NCBI GenBank assembly: GCA_963820095.1
Contig: CAWFZA010000041.1
Coordinates: 124,001 to 188,000, forward strand
Length of the DNA stretch: 64,000 bases
From: Roseiarcus sp963820095
GTDB lineage: Bacteria; Pseudomonadota; Alphaproteobacteria; Rhizobiales; Beijerinckiaceae
Direction of reading: 5' to 3'
Shown here: positions 58,159 to 64,000 of the stretch, piece by piece
How positions within the stretch are numbered: position 1 is the first letter of the stretch
Layout of the letters: each line of letters begins with the position of its first letter
The notes under the pieces: model-generated
What the model was told of the DNA's origin: nothing
The model's input: the letters and a program-made list of their open reading frames with translations, nothing else
Databases searched by the model: none
Program-made: the position numbers and the translations under genes

Positions 58159-59208
58159 ATGAGCCTCGCATCTCCTCCGCCGATCGACCGGCGTACACGC
58201 AGCCCCGAACTGGAAACATCGCGCGACCGCGCGCAAACGATCCGCGCCTGCGTGCGCGGTTCTGGCGCCGCGCTGCCCGCACACGTCGTCACGAACGCAG
58301 AGCTGGCGACGAAGGTCGACACGTCGGACGAATGGATCGCGCAACGCACCGGAATCCGCCAGCGCTATGTCGCCGGCGCTGGCGAAACCACATCCTCGCT
58401 GGCGGTCAAGGCGGCTCAGGCGGCTTTGCGGAACGGCGGCCTTGAGGCAGCCGATATTGATCTCGTCATCGTCGCCACGTCGACGCCGGATTACACGTTT
58501 CCCGCGGTCGCCACTCAGGTTCAGGCCGCTCTCGGCATCGTCGAGGGCGCGGCCTTCGATATGCAGGCCGTCTGCAGCGGCTTTGTCTATGCGGTCGTGA
58601 CGGCCGACAAATTTCTGCGTTCCGGCTCGCATAAGCGCGCGCTCGTGATCGGCGCGGAGACATTTTCGCGGATCCTCGATTGGAGCGACCGCACGACTTG
58701 CGTGCTGTTCGGCGACGGGGCGGGAGCGATCGTGCTCGAGGCGCGCGACAGCGACGGCCGGCTCGCCTCGCCCGGCGTGATCGCCTCCCGCCTGCGCGCG
58801 GACGGCCGGCACCGCGAAAAGCTCTACGTGGACGGCGGCCCGTCGACCACGGGGACGGTTGGCCACTTGCGGATGGAGGGCAAGGAGGTGTTCCGCCACG
58901 CAGTCGGCATGGTGACCGACGTAATCCTGGGATGCTTTGCCGACGCCGGCGTTACGGCGGACGAGATCGACTGGTTCGTTCCCCATCAGGCCAATCGCCG
59001 CATCATCGACGCTTCCGCGGACAAACTCGGCATTGCGCGCGACAAGGTCATCGTCACAGTCGATCAGCACGGCAACACCTCCGCGGCCTCGATTCCGCTC
59101 GCGCTCGACGTCGCCGTCAAGGACGGCCGCATCAAGCCTGGCGACTTGGTGATGATCGAAGCGATGGGGGGCGGTTTCACCTGGGGCGCGGCCCTCTTGC
59201 GCTGGTGA
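58159..59208 (+). CDS. fabH: 3-oxoacyl-ACP synthase III (FabH)
   Basis: A 349-aa initiating condensing enzyme of type II fatty acid synthesis (acetyl-CoA + malonyl-ACP). The catalytic triad is present: Cys139 (AVCSGFVYA), His in FVPHQANRRI, Asn in DQHGNTSAASIP. About 27 extra residues precede the usual start (RACVRGSGAALP). The gene that normally follows in Rhizobiales (ihfA) is not here; a convergent phosphatase gene lies next instead. Confidence 0.97.
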   Translation: MSLASPPPIDRRTRSPELETSRDRAQTIRACVRGSGAALPAHVVTNAELATKVDTSDEWIAQRTGIRQRYVAGAGETTSSLAVKAAQAALRNGGLEAADIDLVIVATSTPDYTFPAVATQVQAALGIVEGAAFDMQAVCSGFVYAVVTADKFLRSGSHKRALVIGAETFSRILDWSDRTTCVLFGDGAGAIVLEARDSDGRLASPGVIASRLRADGRHREKLYVDGGPSTTGTVGHLRMEGKEVFRHAVGMVTDVILGCFADAGVTADEIDWFVPHQANRRIIDASADKLGIARDKVIVTVDQHGNTSAASIPLALDVAVKDGRIKPGDLVMIEAMGGGFTWGAALLRW

Positions 59209-59230
59209 AGGCGCGAGCCGCGCGAGCGCC

Positions 59231-60254
59231 CTACTCGAAGGCGAAGATGCGCTTCCAGTCGTTCTTCATGCTGACGACGATCCAGCCCTCCTTGTTCGCC
59301 AAGTCGTAGAGCGCCTGGGGAAATGTCCCGATCTTCGAATCGGGCAGACCTCGCGCCGGCCCATAGGCGTATTCTCGCACGCTGTCGTCATGCAGGACGA
59401 GCATCCCGAGCCTCGCGCCCGCGCCCGCTGTCGTGTATTGCCAGCATTTGCTGGTCGCCCGGCGTGTTGCCGAAGGCGAAGTGCGGCCTGCGCCCAATCA
59501 CGAGATGGATGCCCTCGGGCTTGCCGCCCTTGTCGTCGTTGAGGAGGAGCTTTGGCTCCCGCTTGAGAATGGGCCTGCCCTCGGCCCCCGGCTCGAAGTT
59601 GAGCCCGAACATGGTCCCGACCACCTGCTCGACCGGAATGCCGTAGACCGGCTCGGAATAGGCGCGCACGAAATCCTGGCCGCCGCCGGTGACGATATAG
59701 GTGCGGTAGCCGTTGGCGCGAAGATATTTGAGCAATTCGATCTGCGGCTGATAGACGAGTTCGGTGAACGGCCGCTTCCAGCGCGGATCGCGCGCGTCCT
59801 TGATCCAGGCGGCGACCTCGTCGCGGTAGACCTCGACGTCCATGCCGGTCAGGGTCGCGCCGACCAGCGAAAGAAGCTCTTCCATCGAGAGGCTCGCGAT
59901 CAGCTCGCGGTCGCCTGAGAGTACGGCCTTGAATGCGGGCTCGTCCGCAAGCTCGGGCCTTTCCTTCACAACCTGCGGCACGCGATCGAAAGCGAATACG
60001 ATCTGCGTATAGATCGGGTGCTCGACCCAGAGCGTGCCGTCCTGGTCGAAGGTCGCGACGCGCTCTGCGAGCGGCACGAAGTCAGGGCTCGCGGCGTCGG
60101 TCGTCGCATGGACGAATTTGACGATCGCGTCCTTGGCCGCCCCGGCGTTCCAGGACGGCAAGGGATCGCTTTCCGCGCCCGCCCGCCCGGCGAGGCTGAG
60201 CGCAGCCGCCCCGCCGAGCATAAGCGCGGTGAATTCGCGCCGGCGCAGCTCCAT
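59231..60254 (-). CDS. Secreted HAD-family phosphatase, Tat signal, one frameshift
   Basis: The ATG at 60254 begins a twin-arginine-type signal (ELRRREFTALMLGGAAALS). The HAD core follows: ATFDQDGTLW (nucleophile Asp70, general acid Asp72), then YIVTGGGQDFVRAYSE and FAFGNTPGDQQML. A frame change near 59430 separates this from the tail GARLGMLVLHDDSVREYAYG and ANKEGWIVVSMKNDWKRIF. Repaired length is about 340 aa. Relatives are periplasmic phosphoserine-phosphatase-like proteins of unknown substrate. Confidence 0.8.
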
Positions 60255-60275
60255 CTCGAGCCGGGAACTCCGAAC

Positions 60276-60713
60276 CTAAGCGAGCGAGATGCTCATTCCG
60301 CTGAGGTCGATCGAGAAGCTGAAGCCGACCTGACGCCCGTGAAGGCGAAGGACAACGCCATTGGCGTTGGACAGTTGCGCGGTGCTTCTGCCTCCCGCAA
60401 TCGACATGCCCGCGCCGATGGCCGAGTAGATGCCCGCAATGTCGCCCGGAGAGTGAAGGTTGACAGCGGTGCCGACCAGGTCGGTGGCGGAGACGCCGAT
60501 CAACGCGCCCGCGCTGATGCCGCCGACCCTCAGTGGAAACTGACTTCCGTGAAATCTCAACGTCCCGCTGCCGCCAGTCACGCCGAAGATGAATCCGGCG
60601 CTGGCGATGTGGAGGGAAACCGCTCCCGTCGCGGCTTCGGCCGGCGCAACGAAGGCCGCGGTCGCAAGACCCGCGCCCGATAGAATAAGCCTGCGACGCG
60701 TAACATTGTCCAT
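60276..60713 (-). CDS. Small Tat-exported protein of unknown function
   Basis: A 145-aa protein starting at an ATG with GGGGAG upstream (60713). The N-terminus NVTRRRLILSGAGLATAAFV is Tat-like. The rest is Gly/Ala-rich with glycine-led strands (FIFGVTGGSGTLRFHG, GISAGALIGVSATDLVG, RQVGFSFSIDLSGMSISL). The SGTL and ADLVG-like parts resemble exported envelope proteins of the EipA/Ysc84 type, but the match is weak. It is followed 21 nt later by the HAD gene. Confidence 0.65.
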   Translation of the reverse strand: MDNVTRRRLILSGAGLATAAFVAPAEAATGAVSLHIASAGFIFGVTGGSGTLRFHGSQFPLRVGGISAGALIGVSATDLVGTAVNLHSPGDIAGIYSAIGAGMSIAGGRSTAQLSNANGVVLRLHGRQVGFSFSIDLSGMSISLA

Positions 60714-61703
60714 GTGAGTCTCCCCGGTTAGGCCCATCAAGCCCGCGTCCCAGCATGAGTTCAGCCCATAAGCCGCGCGGCGCAGGCGCAGTCTATAGCC
60801 GTTAATGGCCGATTCGCTAACTCTGTCAGTTGGCGACGCTTAAGCGGCCGCTCTGCATATGAATTATCGCCACGGCGCGCCTTCAAATGTCCGAAACGTT
60901 GTCCGGCTGGAAGGCTACCTACAATAAACGCCCTGGCGTTGATTTTTGACTTTGAAAATAGTGGCTCGCCAGACAGGATGAAACTGGGCGCTCCTATGTG
61001 ATTGTCATCCCAACCGTTTAGCGAAAGGTGCTTTGCGCGCTTCGAGACTCGAGGTCGCGGGGGGCGGGTGCGCGATCCGCCGATCACGATGGAGAAGCTG
61101 ATGTAGGTGCGCGATCGGCCAATATTGGCCAGCTGACGCCGATAGTTGGGATCGAAGGTTGGCGGGCGCCGGCTGACTGGGGCCGGCGTGCCTCCGGGCG
61201 GTTCTCGATCGCCGCCAACTCGACCTGCGTGAGTGGGGAAGGACACCTATTTGCGCCCGTCGCTTCGATGGGCATGAAATGACCGCCCCTGCTCGGGAAG
61301 ATTGCGATTGACGGAACGGGGCGCCGGTGCATGCGGCCGTGGGCGGACATGCAGCGGGGAGCAGAGAGAACCTTGGCCGCGCGCGAGTTGATCGAGCATG
61401 AGGCCGGACTCAACAAGATACTTTCTAAGCACGATAATCTAGCGGTCCGCGCCTACTCGGCCGCGCGTCTTAGGAATTCGAACTAAACCGCCAGCTTCGC
61501 GATTGGACCGAAAACTGCGGGAATATTGACGGCTATCAGGGCCACTAGTGGCAGCCCCGCTACGCTTGGATTTGGCCTGCGACGAGGCGCCGGAACGCGC
61601 TTGATGGTTCTCGATCTATCGGACTGGCCGACGCCGCTTCCGGGTCCGATTCCTCGATATTACTGTGGGTCCACAACGTATCCCTTTAGAGGCCGGATTT
61701 CGC
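60714..61703. other. Long intergenic, nothing identified
   Basis: These 990 bases lie between the divergent Tat-exported gene and the adenylate cyclase. Short frames exist on both strands but none has a domain, signal or convincing ribosome-binding site. No tRNA or repeat was recognised. It may contain degraded sequence or promoters for the flanking genes. Confidence 0.35.
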
Positions 61704-62927
61704 ATGCGGATCCCCCTGATAGACCAGATAGGCGCTGACCCGCGCGACAGCGACGACGTTGCGTTGCAGAAAATGATACTCATCAGCGTTGTGTTGACGT
61801 CCGCCATTGCTGCGGCGCTGTGGGGTCTCATTTACATTGCCGTCGGAGCACGGACCGCCGGCGCGATCCCCGCAGCGTACAGCGTATCGTCGTTGGCAAA
61901 CACCGTTCTGTTCGGCATGTTTCGCCGCTACCAGCTCTACCGGTTCACCCAGCTGACGCTGATCTTGCTACTGCCGTGGCTGATGACGATAAGTCTGGGC
62001 GGCTTCCACAATTCGAGCGCCGTAATTCTTTGGTCCACGCTTTGTCCTTTGGGCGCCCTTGTCGTCCATGATCTTCGAACCGCCTTCCGTTGGTTCTGGG
62101 TCTTCCTCATCCTGCTCGCCGTCAGCGCGCTTCTACCATCCCCTGGCGGCTCCGCCTCCCTGCCTCCTTCGATGGTCACTTTCTTCTTCGTACTGAATAT
62201 CGGCTGCGTCCTGAGTGTTGTCTTTGGGATGCTTTACTACTTCGTCGATAAGAAAAATCTGTTCCAGGCACGATCCGAAATGCTGCTGCTGAATATCTTG
62301 CCAATCGAGATCTCCAACATACTGAAAGGTGAGTATCGCACCATCGCCGATCAGTATGACGAGGCGAGTATCTTATTCGCCGATGTGGTGCAGTTTACCC
62401 CGCTCGCTCGGTCAATGTCGCCCATGGAGCTGGTAGGGCTGCTCGACGAGGTCTTCATGTGCTTCGACTTATTGGTCGAGAAATATCGTTTGGAGAAGAT
62501 CAAGACAATCGGCGACTGCTATATGGTCGTCGCCGGCGTGCCGCGCCCGCGTGTCGACCATGCCCACGCGCTGGCGCGCCTGGCGCTCGAGATGCAAGCT
62601 TGCGTGGCCGAGCGTGAGTTCCACGGCAGGCAACTAACATTCCGCATCGGCATGAACTCAGGCCCGGTGGTGGCCGGCATCATCGGCCGGAAGAAGTTCA
62701 TCTATGATCTGTGGGGCGATGCTGTGAACATGGCGAGTCGCATGGAATCCCACGGCCAGGGCGAAGCCATTCAGATCACACACGCAACTTACGAACTGAT
62801 CAAGGATGACTTCGTCTGCGAAACGCGCGGGACGATAGACGTCAAGGGATCGGGTGAAATGGAGATCTGCCATATCTTGGGTGAAAGGCCCAACGGCCTG
62901 AAATACGCGCCGGGGATGGCCGCTTGA
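61704..62927 (+). CDS. Membrane adenylate cyclase (class III)
   Basis: A 407-aa protein from the ATG at 61704. Six TM helices lie in residues about 25-210, then a catalytic domain: ASILFADVVQFTPLARSM, IKTIGDCYMVVAGVP with the metal Asp residues, and the purine-specifying Lys (KIKTIGD) and Asp (YDLWGDAVNMASRME), consistent with ATP rather than GTP as substrate. It probably makes cAMP in response to a membrane or redox signal. The open frame starts at 61665 but lacks a start signal there. Confidence 0.9.
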   Translation: MRIPLIDQIGADPRDSDDVALQKMILISVVLTSAIAAALWGLIYIAVGARTAGAIPAAYSVSSLANTVLFGMFRRYQLYRFTQLTLILLLPWLMTISLGGFHNSSAVILWSTLCPLGALVVHDLRTAFRWFWVFLILLAVSALLPSPGGSASLPPSMVTFFFVLNIGCVLSVVFGMLYYFVDKKNLFQARSEMLLLNILPIEISNILKGEYRTIADQYDEASILFADVVQFTPLARSMSPMELVGLLDEVFMCFDLLVEKYRLEKIKTIGDCYMVVAGVPRPRVDHAHALARLALEMQACVAEREFHGRQLTFRIGMNSGPVVAGIIGRKKFIYDLWGDAVNMASRMESHGQGEAIQITHATYELIKDDFVCETRGTIDVKGSGEMEICHILGERPNGLKYAPGMAA

Positions 62928-62963
62928 TGAAAGAGAACGCTGATTTCGCCGAGGCGTTCGCCG

Positions 62964-63110
62964 TTGGCGGTCTGGGCCGAACGGGATGATGCTACGCGCG
63001 TCGCAGTCGTCGGCGCGGGACCTGACGGTCTCTCGACTGCGGTCTATGCCGCGGGCCTCTCGGTCATCGCGTCGATACGCGCGCATTCGGTGGGTAAGCC
63101 CGAGCCAGTG
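62964..63110 (+). pseudogene. N-terminal remnant of a flavoprotein
   Basis: The frame reads ATRVAVVGAGPDGLSTAVYA, a Rossmann GxGxxG dinucleotide site characteristic of FAD/NAD(P)-binding oxidoreductases, then loses homology within 15 residues. No upstream start or downstream domain is present, so this is a fragment left by deletion, directly before the monooxygenase gene. Confidence 0.6.
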
Positions 63111-63156
63111 CGCGGAAGCCGACTGACACTCGCGAAGGTCAAAACAGGAGAGCAGA

Positions 63157-63465
63157 ATGGCAAAGTTCGCGCTGTACGTTCCACTTGAGGCTAAGCCCGG
63201 CAAGGAGAAAGAGGTCGCGGACTTTCTGCGGTCGGCGGTTCCTTTGGTGAACGCCGAACCCGGAACGATCTCGTGGTATGCGATTCAGGAAGGACCCTCC
63301 TCTTTCGCGATATTCGATACCTTTGACGACGAGGCTGGACGCGACGCCCATCTCAACGGAAAGGTCGCCGCCGCGTTGATGGAGAAGATCACGGCAGGCG
63401 ACATGTTCGACAAGAAACCGGAAATTCATAAATTAGGGATCATCGCGGACAAATCGGCGAAGTAA
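63157..63465 (+). CDS. Antibiotic biosynthesis monooxygenase (ABM) domain protein
   Basis: A 102-aa ferredoxin-like fold protein; the ATG has AGGAG seven bases upstream. The pattern FALYVPLEAKPGKEKEVADF, EPGTISWYAIQEG and SFAIFDTFDDEAGRDAHLNG is typical of the ABM family (YgiN-like). Members include quinol oxidases and haem-degrading enzymes, but this short form is of unknown reaction. It is separate from the flavoprotein remnant upstream. Confidence 0.88.
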   Translation: MAKFALYVPLEAKPGKEKEVADFLRSAVPLVNAEPGTISWYAIQEGPSSFAIFDTFDDEAGRDAHLNGKVAAALMEKITAGDMFDKKPEIHKLGIIADKSAK

Positions 63466-63853
63466 AGGTCTGGCGGTCTCTCGGTAGCAACTGGCCTCCG
63501 TGGGTAGGGCCAGAGCAAGCCAGCGCCTCGCGGGAAGGCTGGCGAATAGGTGATCCGTTTCGCGCGTCGGCTGCTCCAGCGACCGAAGCGGGCGCCAATC
63601 GGCTGTTAGCGCGGCGATATGGCTAAGTGTCTCCGCCCCAAACGAGCCTGCAGGTCGGCGGAGCGCCTCGTTTCGTCCTGCACGGTGGATAGTGGCTCCC
63701 CGAGCAGGAGCCAAACTATTGTTTGCGGCCGTCCGTCATTGTTCCAGAATGCTCCGCAGAGACAGCAGTTTTTAAGATTGACTATCTTTCCATGTCCGCC
63801 GATGTGCGCCATAATCCGCATCAAAGTGTGGGACCAAATGAGGGACCAGAGGC
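63466..63853. other. Intergenic before recombinase
   Basis: These 388 bases contain no convincing gene. The end (63820-63852) shows GTGGGACCAAATGAGGGACCAGAGG, the sort of GGGACCA repeat often seen just before P4-like integrase genes, so an attachment site may lie here, but no tRNA end was recognised. Confidence 0.4.
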
Positions 63854-64000
63854 GTGGGGCGGCTTACGGAGCGGGGAGTACAGACGGCGACGCAAGGTCG
63901 GCGTAGCGACGGCGACGGACTGCAACTCGTCGTCAGCAAGACAGGGCGCAAAAAGTGGGTCTTGCGTTACCAGATGGCCGGCGTCCGGAAGGACATGGGC
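63854..64000 (+). CDS. Tyrosine-recombinase (P4-like/DUF4102) integrase, 3'-truncated by window end
   Basis: A GTG at 63854 opens a frame reading GRLTERGVQTATQGRRSDGD, then GLQLVVSKTGRKKWVLRYQ and MAGVRKDMG to the last base. It matches the N-terminal DUF4102 arm-binding domain of P4-type phage/island integrases. It should insert an integrative element at a nearby attachment site. The rest of the gene, and the element, lie beyond the window. Confidence 0.75.
   Translation, partial: MGRLTERGVQTATQGRRSDGDGLQLVVSKTGRKKWVLRYQMAGVRKDMG

Noticed and set aside
60761..61246. 161-aa minus-strand frame in the long intergenic region
   Set aside because: No recognisable motif or start signal; likely chance frame in GC-rich DNA.
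1..64000. tRNA, rRNA and tmRNA genes
   Set aside because: Scanning by eye for T-arm and acceptor patterns found no credible candidate; a covariance-model search would settle it.

Overview
The window is GC-rich DNA from an alphaproteobacterium, most likely Hyphomicrobiales. The evidence is the order bamE / cytochrome bc1 chaperone / yceD / plsX / fabH, a K+-independent-type H+-pyrophosphatase, a metal-type KdsA, glnK-amtB, and an extensin-like protein. Decayed cytochrome P460 genes would suit a methanotroph or relative (Methylocystaceae/Beijerinckiaceae), but that is inference. About twenty genes carry apparent frameshifts. Some look like real decay (2.3-6.9 kb; 51.3-52.9 kb). Others are single indels in otherwise perfect genes and could be sequence errors.

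Layout. 1-2.1 kb: a 5'-truncated M24-family protein and a CobW/COG0523 metallochaperone. 2.3-12.5 kb: a broken envelope-polysaccharide locus (jelly-roll/glycosyltransferase membrane protein, TPR membrane protein, HlyD adaptor, TolC-like lipoprotein) with a divergent secreted-protein gene and a lipoprotein. 12.8-15.4 kb: a small Cys/His protein and glnK-amtB with a sigma-54 promoter and an intrinsic terminator. 15.5-25.3 kb: five same-strand genes, in order of transcription: DUF3237 protein, family-1 encapsulin-like shell, FAD oxidoreductase fused to polyprenyl synthase, SAM/adenylate-cyclase/ATPase/TPR regulator, and acetoacetate-decarboxylase-like enzyme. 25.6-28.3 kb: two tiny paralogous lipoproteins, a micro zinc-ribbon membrane protein, a cold-shock protein and an extensin-like protein. 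28.7-33.5 kb: fatty acid desaturase and type I secretion adaptor/ABC pair. 33.9-42.7 kb: mixed housekeeping (DUF2277, DUF1989, bacterioferritin, cyclase, SIMPL, kdsA, acyltransferase, DUF4142, queF). 42.8-50.6 kb: a giant membrane GH94 protein and hppA. 51.3-55.0 kb: a methyltransferase/P460 chimera, a second broken P460 and a thaumatin-like protein. 55.2-59.2 kb: bamE and the phospholipid/fatty acid genes. 59.2-64 kb: HAD phosphatase, small secreted protein, adenylate cyclase, flavoprotein remnant, ABM monooxygenase, and the first codons of a tyrosine recombinase.

The most interesting unit is the 15.5-25.3 kb cluster. An encapsulin-type shell gene lies directly upstream of a bifunctional FAD-oxidoreductase/isoprenoid-synthase gene, with two further small-molecule enzymes and a large cyclic-nucleotide/ATPase regulator on the same strand. 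This suggests a nanocompartment-linked isoprenoid pathway with a cargo unlike the usual peroxidase or ferritin-like family-1 cargos. Co-transcription and encapsulation are inference. Other notable points are a 50-bp near-perfect inverted repeat 27 kb apart, an M24 protein whose second metal-ligand Asp is Cys, and a ChvB-like protein lacking its glycosyltransferase domain.
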